DNA of 36,022 nt from Bacteroidota bacterium (GCA_018267925.1 JAFDXO010000085.1:1-36022), one strand, 5' to 3'. Positions 15,392-23,465 are shown, counted from the stretch's first letter. The notes: generated by a model from the sequence alone, not told the origin. Numbers and translations are program-made.

Positions 15392-16528
15392 TTAGCCTGT
15401 TTTAACGGGGTTCAATTTATTTTCAATAACTTGATTGGATTTGTAGGAAAAGGTCTTTTTCAAACCCAGAATCGGCTTTTCTATATAGTAGAAAGAAAGG
15501 TAAGTTATGCTTAGTAGCGATACTGTTTTTAACAGCAAGGCAAAATAAAAATTGTTTACCCACATAGGAAATCCATGTGAAATTAGCTTGGGTAAATAAA
15601 TATCGTATAGAATGTCAATCGGGTAATGGTATAGATATAGACCATAGCTGACTGTGCCAATCCAAACCAATATTTTTTGCTCACACAATCTTTTAAAGGC
15701 TTGATGGCCTTCACCACTCACCACCCAATGAACCAAAGCAACCGAAATAATACTTTCAATAGTTCTGGCAAATAAGTTGAAGTGTTCTATTTGTCCAATG
15801 TATGGAGCTATACGCCAAAAGGTATATACACTTATTGAAATAGGCAATAAAATGCGAAGCCAGTATCTAAATTGAGCCATAGTCTTTTCATCTCTTATTG
15901 ACAAAGCATATAAACCGCCAATACCAAAAGCATCGAAACAATTAAACACTAAAAGGTAATTAAATCCATGATCTATTGAATGAACCCATATCTTACTAAT
16001 CATTCCAACCGCAATAAAAAACAAGAACATTGATTTCATTAGTTTCTTCGGTGTAAACAACACGCACCATGGCCAAACCAAATAAAATTGTTCTTCAACC
16101 GAAAGTGACCAGCTATGACTAAAAGCATTCCAATGATGTTGATTATAGATAGTGTAGTTTGAAGTATAAGTAGTAAAAGCAAGAAAATTCTGACGAATAT
16201 CGGGGTAGTTTATAAAAAATAGAATAGCTAAGGTCAAATAATAAATAGGGAAAATTCTGAGTGCTCTTCGAAAAAAGAAGTTAATCAATGTGCCTTTCGT
16301 ATTCTGATTGTTTTCTTTCTCTTTAAGTAAAATTGAGGTAATTAAAAAGCCACTTAATACAAAGAATAAGCTTACCCCAAATAATCCCCCCGGAACTAAT
16401 AGTCGGTGTAAGAAACCAATCGGGCTGTAAAAATCTAAGGTAGGGCCACGACGCACAGTCCAGTGGTCTATGATTACAACTAAAATTGCAAAAGCGCGTA
16501 GTCCGTCTAACCCTTTTATATACTTCAT
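15392..16528 (-). CDS. Membrane acyltransferase (OafA/YrhL type, acyltransferase_3)
   Basis: The 378-residue polytopic membrane protein opens with MKYIKGLDGLRAFAILVVIIDHW; the LDGLRA and the His of IIDHW are the family hallmark. A second motif lies near the start of the second segment (LFGVSLFFVLSGFLI), and WSLSVEEQFYLVWP (about 143-156) supplies the conserved Ser/Glu-rich stretch. About ten membrane helices follow. These enzymes transfer acyl groups, often acetyl, to extracellular sugars such as O-antigen or exopolysaccharide. It is not adjacent to a polysaccharide cluster; its downstream neighbours face other ways. The substrate is unknown. Confidence 0.92.
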   Translation of the reverse strand: MKYIKGLDGLRAFAILVVIIDHWTVRRGPTLDFYSPIGFLHRLLVPGGLFGVSLFFVLSGFLITSILLKEKENNQNTKGTLINFFFRRALRIFPIYYLTLAILFFINYPDIRQNFLAFTTYTSNYTIYNQHHWNAFSHSWSLSVEEQFYLVWPWCVLFTPKKLMKSMFLFFIAVGMISKIWVHSIDHGFNYLLVFNCFDAFGIGGLYALSIRDEKTMAQFRYWLRILLPISISVYTFWRIAPYIGQIEHFNLFARTIESIISVALVHWVVSGEGHQAFKRLCEQKILVWIGTVSYGLYLYHYPIDILYDIYLPKLISHGFPMWVNNFYFALLLKTVSLLSITYLSFYYIEKPILGLKKTFSYKSNQVIENKLNPVKTG

Positions 16529-16629
16529 TTGACAAAAGTATTTTGAGGGTCTTTGGTTGGTTGATTTTTAAATGGCATTAACCCATCATTAACGGGCTAT
16601 TTTTTTTCAATAAAAGGATAGTATGAGAA

Positions 16630-17130
16630 CTATTGATGAGTTAAGGTGTAAATTAACCCTAAGTTGTAAATATCACCTTTGTACATAAAGCCCGGATTAT
16701 ATCTTAAGTCCAGCCCAAATGAATTGCCCGCATTGTTAAGCCCGCCCTTATTTCCGGTTTTAATTGTTTGACTATTGGTAGAAAGTGGAATGTAGTTGTT
16801 GCTTCCGGATTGCTTTACGGACAATACACTACATGGCATGTTGGTACTACCCGATTGTGAGGAAGGAGTGAAAAAGGCACTCTCTGCCTGCACAGATAGT
16901 GTCCATGAAACATTGCTTTTAACACCTACCGAAACATAATTGTTGGCTACAACGCCATTAATATAATCATCTAAGGAATTGAATGATGGAATGACGGAAC
17001 CCCCTGTAAACGTAAGCGATTGAATGGCGTAAACACTTACATTTCCTGTTAGACTGGCACTATAAGAGTATTGTGCAGCGGCTTGCCGTGAACTAAACGC
17101 TAAAACTAATATGGCTAAAATTGTCTTCAA
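16630..17130 (-). CDS. Small exported beta-rich protein A (WxL-like repeat family)
   Basis: The 166-residue product has a signal peptide (KTILAILVLAFSSRQAAAQ, to about 20). The start codon is TTG at 17130, in a TTGA overlap with the stop of the upstream gene (17127); no ATG is found nearby in frame. The mature part contains VKSNVSWTLSVQAES (about 69-83) and ends GDIYNLGLIYTLTHQ. The same two patterns occur in the gene at 18869 (VRSNKNFKISVQTDA; PGVYSVGVLYTATQP), and both share NNY/DDY-x-x-GVV and NMP phrases, so the two are homologous. The W-x-L core and the C-terminal Y-x(3)-h-x-Y-x-h-T pattern resemble the two motifs of WxL domains. Function unknown; a secreted, probably Ig-like or jelly-roll subunit. 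Confidence 0.75.
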   Translation of the reverse strand: MKTILAILVLAFSSRQAAAQYSYSASLTGNVSVYAIQSLTFTGGSVIPSFNSLDDYINGVVANNYVSVGVKSNVSWTLSVQAESAFFTPSSQSGSTNMPCSVLSVKQSGSNNYIPLSTNSQTIKTGNKGGLNNAGNSFGLDLRYNPGFMYKGDIYNLGLIYTLTHQ

Positions 17131-17609
17131 TTTTGTGTCATAGTGAAAAGTACCGAAAAATTATAGTTACCCGGAACCATCAAGTACCCTTGAGATTTTA
17201 AAATGAAATCATAGATATAGTCGTAATACTGAACATTCGATTTCATCTTTTCTTGGCTAAACAAATGTTGATCTAAAGCTTGAAGAGAAATGGGATTTGT
17301 TACTAAATTATAGTCCTTGTTGGAATTGTCACTAACCCATTTTATTTGCAACATATTGCTTGCCGGTACAAAGCCGAATGGGTACGTAAAAGCAGCTAAT
17401 TTAACAGACACGGTTACGTCTTTTTTTTTGGAAGCAACACGAATCGTTATGGCATTATTTAGCGTTTGATCTTGCTCCATTTTTGATGGGTCATCAAGTA
17501 TAAAACTCAAACTGGTGTTTGCAAAAACCGTTATTGAATTGTTCGCATTTTGTGCTAATGTTCTCACTCCTCCAAACAACATACAAATTCCAAAAAAAAG
17601 TTCTCTCAT
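17127..17609 (-). CDS. Small exported beta-rich protein B (same family, divergent)
   Basis: The 160-residue product has a signal peptide ending around residue 19 (VRTLAQ). The mature part starts NANNSITVFANTSLSFIL, has a strand VTVSVKLAAF at the place of the WTLSVQ strand of protein A, and ends PGNYNFSVLFTMTQN, matching the C-terminal ends of proteins A and C (PG-x-Y, hydrophobic strand, T-x-T/Q). Homology over the middle is weak. It is upstream of protein A with a 4-base overlap, so the two are coupled, and it is divergent from the chaperone-like gene at 17680 across a 70-base gap that must hold both promoters. Confidence 0.72.
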   Translation of the reverse strand: MRELFFGICMLFGGVRTLAQNANNSITVFANTSLSFILDDPSKMEQDQTLNNAITIRVASKKKDVTVSVKLAAFTYPFGFVPASNMLQIKWVSDNSNKDYNLVTNPISLQALDQHLFSQEKMKSNVQYYDYIYDFILKSQGYLMVPGNYNFSVLFTMTQN

Positions 17610-17679
17610 GCCAAAACAAAGCCGTTGATTATTTTGAGAATAGCCGTAAAAATAGTTGTTTTGCGCAACTGTTTAAATT

Positions 17680-18489
17680 ATGATAAGATTAAAGCGCGTC
17701 AGCTTTCTAATTCTGCTTCTTTGTATTTCCTACTTTCCCAAACTTTCTGCTCAAAATTTAGGTGTACATCCCACTACGCTTGAGTTTCGATTAGCAGCAG
17801 GTCAGTCCGAAAGCCAAGCAATTCACCTTTCAAATAGTTCTCCTAAAAAAGTTCAATTTCGGTTGTATCTCAATGATTGGCTTCGGGATTCTATGGGTGG
17901 ACACATCTATTCTGACCCCAATAAACTTCCACATTCTTGTACTCGTTGGGTAACAATAGACAAAAGCTTTGTGGAATTAGAGCCCGGAAAATCTACGGAT
18001 GTTACCGTAAAGCTTGCCTTGCCGGACTCATCAGAGTCAGCTGAAGAAATGAAATGGTCTATGCTTTTTATTGAAACGGTTGAAGAACAAAAAGCTGCTC
18101 AGGCTAAAGGTGCTCAAGCCGCCGTAAAAAACTTGTTACGAATTGGTGTTCATATTTATCAAACACCTCCGGGATTAGTAGAAAAGGCCGTGAAAGTATT
18201 TGACTTAAAACCCGTACCCGGCGAATCCAACATTTATCGCTTGTCTTGCCAAAATATTGGTAAAGTAATGGTTGATTGTCGCTCCTATATTGAGTTAGCT
18301 TCTCTGGCAGATGGAAAGAAAACAAAGTTGGAAGCTGTTGAATTTCCACTTTTTCCATCACAAAGAAGATTGGTTGTTTTTGAATTGCCCAAAGATTTAC
18401 CCAAAGGAAAATATTCAGCCTTAGCAGTGCTGGATGCAGGCGAAGATGTCTCGCTTGAAGCAGTTGAAAGCGAAATAGAAATCAAATAG
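17680..18489 (+). CDS. Exported Ig-fold protein, chaperone-like / DUF916-like (WxL-interacting-type)
   Basis: The 269-residue product has a signal peptide (to about 25, KLSAQ). The first ~125 residues follow the plan of PapD-type chaperones and DUF916 domains: GVHPTTLEFRLAAGQ (start strand), AIHLSNSS (NxS/N turn), QFRLYLNDW, then ELEPGKSTDVTVKLALP. A helix-like KAAQAKGAQAAVKN stretch (about 137-150) is followed by a second beta domain (about 150-269) ending DVSLEAVESEIEIK. There is no transmembrane or sortase anchor at the C-terminus. It lies among three small exported proteins, which makes it a candidate chaperone or binding partner for them. Whether it is closer to PapD or to DUF916/DUF3324 needs a profile search. 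Confidence 0.75.
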   Translation: MIRLKRVSFLILLLCISYFPKLSAQNLGVHPTTLEFRLAAGQSESQAIHLSNSSPKKVQFRLYLNDWLRDSMGGHIYSDPNKLPHSCTRWVTIDKSFVELEPGKSTDVTVKLALPDSSESAEEMKWSMLFIETVEEQKAAQAKGAQAAVKNLLRIGVHIYQTPPGLVEKAVKVFDLKPVPGESNIYRLSCQNIGKVMVDCRSYIELASLADGKKTKLEAVEFPLFPSQRRLVVFELPKDLPKGKYSALAVLDAGEDVSLEAVESEIEIK

Positions 18490-18511
18490 TAAGTTCTCTT
18501 TTAAAATAACT

Positions 18512-18539
18512 AAAGCACTCCTTTGGAGTGTTTTTTTTT
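18512..18539 (+). terminator. Rho-independent terminator after the chaperone-like gene
   Basis: AAAGCACTCC, a TTT loop and GGAGTG followed by T9 form a 10-bp stem (one G-T pair) with a U-tract, 22 bases after the stop at 18489. It ends the transcript before the 18540-18868 gap. Confidence 0.85.
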
Positions 18540-18671
18540 ATTCTTTTTCTTAAGCAATTTTAAGGAGAGTTGAAATAATGATAGCATCAGAAAACAAGCA
18601 TTTTCGTTGACAGGAAAGGGTTTGGGACGATTTTCTTCTATGTCATGCTTGACTTTTGTTTCACATGCTAC

Positions 18672-18868
18672 TTAGCAATCTAAATGATTTTTGATAGGGA
18701 TAGGTAAACCGTATAGCTGGAAATCAGGGCAGTTTCCTTCGATTCTTTTGTTACTAAATTTGCTTAACGTTTGGATAACATAAATATTGTTCGTAAATTC
18801 AACTTCATATTTGTTTAGTTTTTTGTTTGGAGAGACTTTTTTTTTGACTAAAACAAATTTTTGAGAGA
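18672..18868 (-). other. Open minus-strand frame without start codon; possible gene remnant
   Basis: Reading the minus strand, a frame stays open from beyond 18868 to a TAA at 18672-18674, about 65 codons, and gives protein-like text (for example NNIYVIQTLSKFSNKRIEG and DFQLYGLPIPIKNHLDC). It has no ATG, GTG or TTG and contains a run of nine A's, so it is not an intact gene. Chance is a real possibility in AT-rich DNA. The remainder of the 18540-18868 gap shows only the promoter-like boxes of the next gene. Confidence 0.22.
18733..18762 (+). promoter_or_regulatory. Putative promoter of small exported protein C
   Basis: TTTC (18733-18736), 18 bases and TAAATTTG (18755-18762); the -7 element matches TAnnTTTG fully and the -33 element in three of four bases. 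It would give a leader of about 100 bases before the ATG at 18869, long compared with most genes here. Confidence 0.4.
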
Positions 18869-19411
18869 ATGAGAGCTTTATTTTTGGGAGTACTACTACT
18901 AAGTGGTATGTCTTCTACATTCGCACAAGAATCGAACGCTTCAGCGACTGCCTCGCAAACTGTTCAGTTGGTTTTGAATCCCAGCATTGATCTTCGGTTT
19001 TCTGAAACTTCTACAAACAATGGTGCTTTAGTTAGTTTAAATTTTTCAACGATCAACAACTATTCATCTGGTGTTGTTTCCGGTGTGCAAGAATTAGAAG
19101 TTCGTTCTAATAAGAATTTTAAAATCAGTGTTCAAACAGACGCAGCGCATTTCTCGTACAATGGCTTGTCAAGCAACATGCCTGTTGCCAATACCTTGTT
19201 TATGGCTGTAACAGGAAATACAACCGGAGGAACCCTTACCGCAGGCTTAGGTGCATACAAAAGTTTGTCGGCAATGAGCTCAGATCTGCTTTTGAACGGC
19301 TCTTTTGGTGAAGGGAAAAAATTGGCATTTGCTTACAAAGCAAAACCTTCAGAAGATTTTCCACCCGGGGTTTATTCAGTAGGGGTCTTATATACGGCTA
19401 CACAACCATGA
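18869..19411 (+). CDS. Small exported beta-rich protein C (WxL-like repeat family)
   Basis: The 180-residue product has a signal peptide (MRALFLGVLLLSGMSSTFAQ). The mature part contains NNYSSGVVSGV, VRSNKNFKISVQTDAAHF (about 91-108), SSNMP and the end PGVYSVGVLYTATQP; each of these lines up with protein A (16630-17130), so the two genes are homologous, with F-x-I in place of W-x-L. The end also matches protein B. No lipobox, LPXTG-like or type IX sorting tail is present. It is preceded by a 380-base gap with its own promoter-like boxes and converges with the LuxE-like gene, overlapping it by 14 bases at the 3' ends. Inferred to be a surface or periplasmic subunit. Confidence 0.77.
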   Translation: MRALFLGVLLLSGMSSTFAQESNASATASQTVQLVLNPSIDLRFSETSTNNGALVSLNFSTINNYSSGVVSGVQELEVRSNKNFKISVQTDAAHFSYNGLSSNMPVANTLFMAVTGNTTGGTLTAGLGAYKSLSAMSSDLLLNGSFGEGKKLAFAYKAKPSEDFPPGVYSVGVLYTATQP

Positions 19412-20390
19412 GGCTACAACCTCTCAAAGCGGAATAGTCTAATCTTCCTTGAACTTCAAATTGTCCGTTTGCGTGCAAAAAGCCGATATCATCAGTGGCT
19501 ATAAAGGCGCAACTATCTATGTTTGCCAGATCTATAATATTGATGGCTCCACGTCCGGAAAGTGTTACGCATAGCGGATCTTCCATATCGCGAACCATTA
19601 TTTTTAAAGTGTTTGATGAATGAAACAAACCAGCAGATTGAGAATATGCTTGAGATAATAGTTCAGTCATGCCATATTCCGAATGAATGTTCGGAAGACT
19701 AAACCGTTCTTGCAAAAAATGATGAACTTCTGATCTTGTCCATTCTTCCTTTCTTCCCTTCATGCCGCCTGTTTCCATGACAATTGTATGGTGTAATCGT
19801 TGAGGAAAGGCTTCAGCAAAATCGAGCAAAGCAAAGGTTACACCCAATAGAATGGTGCGTTGTTGGCGGTTTTCCAGTGTTTGAAGTGTATTTGCTAATC
19901 TTTCTTTATCTTCTAAATAAAAACCATTATCCGAATACTTGCTTTGAGACATCAATACTTGCGCCATGTGTACTAATGAAGCGTTTTTTCGTTCTAAATA
20001 AGAAGGTAAAAGAGCTAAGAAAACATAGTCGGAAGGATTGCCATAAAATTGGCTAAATCCGCGTAGTAAATTAGATTCATAGAGCTTTATATCAGCTACC
20101 AAATGCTTACTGGGAGTATCTTTGGTGGTTCCACTGCTTTCAAAAATTGTTGCTCCTTTTTGTTTTGAGCCGGTATGAATTTGGTGTGTTTTAAAAAAAC
20201 TAATTGGTAAAAATGGGATGTCGGTAAGTTGATACACTTGCTTGGGTGATTTATTGAGTGCATCAGCAAAGCTTTTATAGAGAAGGTTATTGGCATATTG
20301 ATATTCAAACAAAGCCAAGGCAATATGTTCAAATGAAATTGCGTTTAGGTCTTGTAACATCTTTATCAGCCTGATACGATCGGTGTTCAT
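19398..20390 (-). CDS. LuxE/PaaK-like acyl-protein synthetase (AMP-forming)
   Basis: The 330-residue product resembles LuxE-type acyl-protein synthetases: LTDIPFLPISFFKTH (about 55-69), the nucleotide-binding IFESSGTTKD (82-91), an IVMETGGMKGR phrase, HSEYGMTELLSQAY (about 236-249) and a terminal domain with ATDDIGF and the GRLD motif. Such enzymes activate a carboxylic acid as acyl-adenylate; LuxE passes a fatty acid to the LuxC reductase. Here no luxC/luxD-type reductase lies nearby, so the substrate is open. The related Bacteroidetes proteins are usually annotated as acyltransferases. Its 3' end overlaps the converging exported-protein gene by 14 bases. Confidence 0.82.
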   Translation of the reverse strand: MNTDRIRLIKMLQDLNAISFEHIALALFEYQYANNLLYKSFADALNKSPKQVYQLTDIPFLPISFFKTHQIHTGSKQKGATIFESSGTTKDTPSKHLVADIKLYESNLLRGFSQFYGNPSDYVFLALLPSYLERKNASLVHMAQVLMSQSKYSDNGFYLEDKERLANTLQTLENRQQRTILLGVTFALLDFAEAFPQRLHHTIVMETGGMKGRKEEWTRSEVHHFLQERFSLPNIHSEYGMTELLSQAYSQSAGLFHSSNTLKIMVRDMEDPLCVTLSGRGAINIIDLANIDSCAFIATDDIGFLHANGQFEVQGRLDYSALRGCSLMVV

Positions 20391-20504
20391 TTTGTTAGTT
20401 AACTTAGCAAACGTTTTTTTTACTCTTTCAATTTTATGAATGGAGCTGAATGATTCCGCAAAAATTGAAATAGTTTTTAGATAGAATGGACGAAATAAAG
20501 CAAG

Positions 20505-20975
20505 ATGATGAAAAATACATTCTCAGTTGCCATGATTCTTTTGATTTTGGCAAGTTCCTGCAAAAAACAATCTTCGGCTCCTGCTAATCATCGTCCCGAA
20601 GTTTCGTTTCTTTCTGTATTGCCCAACACATACAGTGTACGAGATAAAGATACATTGGTAATTTCATTTGAATTTTCTGATAAAGCCGGCGATGTAGGAA
20701 ATTCACCCGGCACCATTCCTACCCCTAATATTTTCTTTAGTGCTGATACCGGAAAATCTTGGAGTAGTGCTATGCTCCCCGACATCCCTGATTATTTTAG
20801 AACACAAGACGGAATAAAAGGTAGAGCTTCTATGTTCATTGCTACAAGGCTTATTCCATTTGACTCATTAAGCTTAGTGCAAGGTAAGAAATATAAATTC
20901 ATTTTCTGTATTGCAGACCAGGCAGGTAATTCAAGCGATACAATTTCCACGTCAACGATTACTGCTTTGCCTTAA
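20505..20975 (+). CDS. Lipoprotein with Ig-like / cadherin-like domain
   Basis: The 156-residue product (start 20505 or 20508, tandem ATGs) has a lipoprotein signal with LILASSC (Cys about 19). The mature protein is a single beta-sandwich-like module: RPEVSFLSVLPNTYSVRDKDTL, FEFSDKAGDVG and FIFCIADQAGNSSDT, the last recalling the end of Ig-like or PKD-type extracellular domains that describe 'D-x-x-G' turns. No enzyme motif. Its stop codon overlaps that of the converging polysaccharide deacetylase gene in a shared TTAA (20972-20975). Probably an outer-membrane lipoprotein; function unknown. Confidence 0.75.
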   Translation: MMKNTFSVAMILLILASSCKKQSSAPANHRPEVSFLSVLPNTYSVRDKDTLVISFEFSDKAGDVGNSPGTIPTPNIFFSADTGKSWSSAMLPDIPDYFRTQDGIKGRASMFIATRLIPFDSLSLVQGKKYKFIFCIADQAGNSSDTISTSTITALP

Positions 20976-21718
20976 AAGGGTTTCAATCGTCCCTTTTGTA
21001 ACTTAATTGCAAACGATCTGATCGAATCATTACCCTGAATGTCAATTCTTTTGATTTCATATAAGTCAGGGGAAGGAATAGTAGAAACTCGATTTCCAAT
21101 ACGAAAAGCTGCTTCAATTTGGTGATTGCGCATCCATTGTTTCAGTGTGTCGAATTGCCTTTTCTCCTCCGGTCTGGCACCATAAGGGTAGGCAAGGGCA
21201 CGCACTAAGGGTATTTGATGATGTTGGAAAATGTCAAACGTTTTGACAAGTGCAGATTGAATATCCGTCAATGAAGTGGTACTGAAGTTTTCATGGTGAA
21301 AACCATGCATGGCTAATTGAAAATACTTACTATCTAATGTTTTCAACTCTTCAACACTCATTTTCCTGTTCAATGGATCTTCTAAAGATAAATTGCCTTC
21401 CAGCGAATCGCCAATAACAAAAATAGTAGCTGTAAATTGAAGTTCTTTTAATAGAGGATAGACATAAGTAAGATTGTTGTAGTAGCCGTCATCAAAAGTG
21501 ATTAACACTCCCTTTTCAGGTGCTTGTTGATTTCCTTTTGCAATCTCAATATATTCAGGTAAAGTGAGGCTCCGGTATCCATTTCGTTTTAGGAAATAAA
21601 GCTGCTCAAGAAGCTGTTCGGGAGTTTGAGTAATGCGATCTTGCACATTCGGCCATATACGATGATACATCAAAACCGGTATTCCTTTTCCTTTGTTGAC
21701 AAGCCAATGTAGGTTCAT
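20972..21718 (-). CDS. Polysaccharide deacetylase family protein (NodB-like)
   Basis: The 248-residue product contains LMYHRI (16-21), the catalytic and metal Asp pair in TFDDGY (D76, D77), the metal-binding H-x(3)-H in AMHGFHHENF (His138, His142) and YPYGAR (177-182), all conserved in carbohydrate esterase family 4. These enzymes remove N- or O-acetyl groups from chitin-like or peptidoglycan sugars. There is no signal peptide or membrane segment, so it would be cytoplasmic or exported by other means. The C-terminal part (about 205-248) is short and basic. The neighbours do not point to a polysaccharide pathway. Confidence 0.9.
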   Translation of the reverse strand: MNLHWLVNKGKGIPVLMYHRIWPNVQDRITQTPEQLLEQLYFLKRNGYRSLTLPEYIEIAKGNQQAPEKGVLITFDDGYYNNLTYVYPLLKELQFTATIFVIGDSLEGNLSLEDPLNRKMSVEELKTLDSKYFQLAMHGFHHENFSTTSLTDIQSALVKTFDIFQHHQIPLVRALAYPYGARPEEKRQFDTLKQWMRNHQIEAAFRIGNRVSTIPSPDLYEIKRIDIQGNDSIRSFAIKLQKGRLKPF

Positions 21719-21837
21719 GAGAATGGACTATTAAGTTGCAAAGAAACAATTTGAATAGTAACCTTTGATTTTAGAAAATTCAATTAGCATTTCTTAAAAA
21801 TAGCATAGTTAGAATAAGCCTCAAAATTGCATTGTAG

Positions 21838-22767
21838 TTACGGAAACGATAGCAAGGTTGTAAAAATGGCTCGTTCTCGTTTCTGGGTAGCTACATGCCA
21901 GTTGCCGGCATAACTGATGCGGATTGGTACCAGATGCCCATGAGCTGTTCCTAAGCGCACTTTCATGCGGACATCAAAATCATAAACCCATGTTTTGAAT
22001 GACAAAGAATAGTCGCGAGCTACAATGGCGTAATCGCTTTTTCGAAACCAAGTAGAGAGTTCGTTATAAACTACTTCGTTTTTATATTCCGGCTTAGGAG
22101 TGGCAGTAAATAAATAGCAATCTTCCCCACCATACTCTGCCAGCATCAATTTGAAATTATACATCGGGGCAACATCAGGGTCAAAAATGGCTGCTTTGTT
22201 TCCGGCAAAAGGCACACCGGCAACCTTGCTTCCGGGATTGAAAATGAGTTGTTTCAATTGCCATTTTCTTTTTTCCATCTCACCTTTCCCACGTTGGTTT
22301 TCTGAGCCGGCAACAATGTTTGTTTCACCACAAATTGTTTTTGGGGTGAAAAAGAGATAAGCGTACAATTCGGCAGTGTAGTAGTTGTAGTTTCTCTTTC
22401 GGTTGTAAAAGTCTCCCGTTGTTGTTTCTTCCACTACTTTCATGCTTCTACACTTTCCGTTTATTTGCTGTTGGGTAGTGCTTTTAAGAGAGGCAATAAT
22501 TTCATTTTTTGCACCTAAAATTCTAATGTCGTTGATGGCAGTATAAGGAATAATTCTAAGCGTTTTGAAAGCTTTGTAAAAGGTGGTGTCTGTTTTTATT
22601 TTTTGTATAAATCCGGCAACATCCCAGCCACTTCTGGAGGCTTCAAGTGTATATTCATCAAGCTGGATAGGGAATGCAAAAATACTGGTGTCTTTTCCTT
22701 GAGCTGTTGCTTGCTTTTCTATACCCAACAATCCTATGATACTTACAATCCAAAAAAGAATCCGCAT
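21838..22767 (-). CDS. Exported protein of unknown function, co-translated with ispD
   Basis: With the ATG at 22767 the product has 309 residues and a signal peptide (MRILFWIVSIIGLLGIEKQATAQ). The ATG shares its A with the ispD stop in a TGATG overlap; the longer frame uses an upstream TTG. The second half has strand-like segments with a conserved-looking flow, FRKSDYAIVARDYSLSF, DFDVRMKVRLG, LVPIRISYAGNWHVATQK, that recalls the half-barrel of LolA-like or DUF4292-type lipid or lipoprotein carriers. This is a fold guess only. It is probably periplasmic. The link to ispD by overlap need not mean a shared pathway. Confidence 0.75.
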   Translation of the reverse strand: MRILFWIVSIIGLLGIEKQATAQGKDTSIFAFPIQLDEYTLEASRSGWDVAGFIQKIKTDTTFYKAFKTLRIIPYTAINDIRILGAKNEIIASLKSTTQQQINGKCRSMKVVEETTTGDFYNRKRNYNYYTAELYAYLFFTPKTICGETNIVAGSENQRGKGEMEKRKWQLKQLIFNPGSKVAGVPFAGNKAAIFDPDVAPMYNFKLMLAEYGGEDCYLFTATPKPEYKNEVVYNELSTWFRKSDYAIVARDYSLSFKTWVYDFDVRMKVRLGTAHGHLVPIRISYAGNWHVATQKRERAIFTTLLSFP

Positions 22768-23465
22768 CAATTTTCATTTTCGTTTAGCAAAGCTTTAGCA
22801 AATCGTAAATCGTCGGGTGTGGTTATCTTTATATTATTGCGCTCACCTTCAACCAAATGAACTTTTTCGCCCCATGCTTCCACCACTGTAGCCTCGTCTG
22901 TAAAGCTATCTTGATAAGATTGTTGCATGGAGGATAGCAAAATAGAAGCTCTAAAAGTTTGCGGTGTTTGTACTATTCTCAGGCGATCTCTATTGACTGG
23001 AAATGAAGCACCCTGATCACCTATCTCTCGCATACTATCTACGACCGAAATAACCGGTATGGCACTGCCATGAATGAGGGCTTCTTGTAAGCATCGTTGA
23101 ATAAGGGCTTTAGAAACTAAGGGACGAACACCGTCATGCACCATGATTATGGCGTTGCTTGGAATGTCTCGAATTCCATTGCAAACGCTTTGAAATCTTG
23201 TTTCTCCTCCAGATACAAGGGTCAAGTCAATCCGATTTGGGAAAGATTGCAGCACTATTTGAGCATAGCTTAATTGATGTGAAGGCAATACCAAAACTAT
23301 ATGCACATCGGGTATTGCTTCAACAAAGGCATGGATTGTATGGAATAAAACAGAGTGACCATTTAAGTCTAAAAATTGCTTGGGTATGGCGGTTCCCATT
23401 CTGGTTCCTTGACCACCGGCAACTATCACCGCATATACGGGCGGCTGCGCTATTTCCATTCTCAT
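22767..23465 (-). CDS. ispD: 2-C-methyl-D-erythritol 4-phosphate cytidylyltransferase
   Basis: IspD makes CDP-methylerythritol from MEP and CTP in the non-mevalonate isoprenoid pathway. The 232-residue product shows the CTP-binding AVIVAGGQGTRMGTAIPKQF (about 12-31), the VHDGVRPLVS motif (about 109-118), NRDRLRIVQTPQTF (about 154-167), SFTDEATVVE and the ribose/phosphate region GERNNIKITTPDDL near the C-terminus. The ATG at 23465 overlaps the POT transporter stop in ATGA; a second ATG lies two codons later. Coupling with the transporter gene is positional only. The enzyme implies that this organism uses the MEP pathway. Confidence 0.95.
   Translation of the reverse strand: MRMEIAQPPVYAVIVAGGQGTRMGTAIPKQFLDLNGHSVLFHTIHAFVEAIPDVHIVLVLPSHQLSYAQIVLQSFPNRIDLTLVSGGETRFQSVCNGIRDIPSNAIIMVHDGVRPLVSKALIQRCLQEALIHGSAIPVISVVDSMREIGDQGASFPVNRDRLRIVQTPQTFRASILLSSMQQSYQDSFTDEATVVEAWGEKVHLVEGERNNIKITTPDDLRFAKALLNENEN

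Noticed and set aside
16560..16625. Possible terminator CCC...GGG with T8 after the small exported gene A
   Set aside because: The stem is only about 3-4 bp and the T-run lies on the strand opposite to the gene; not convincing.
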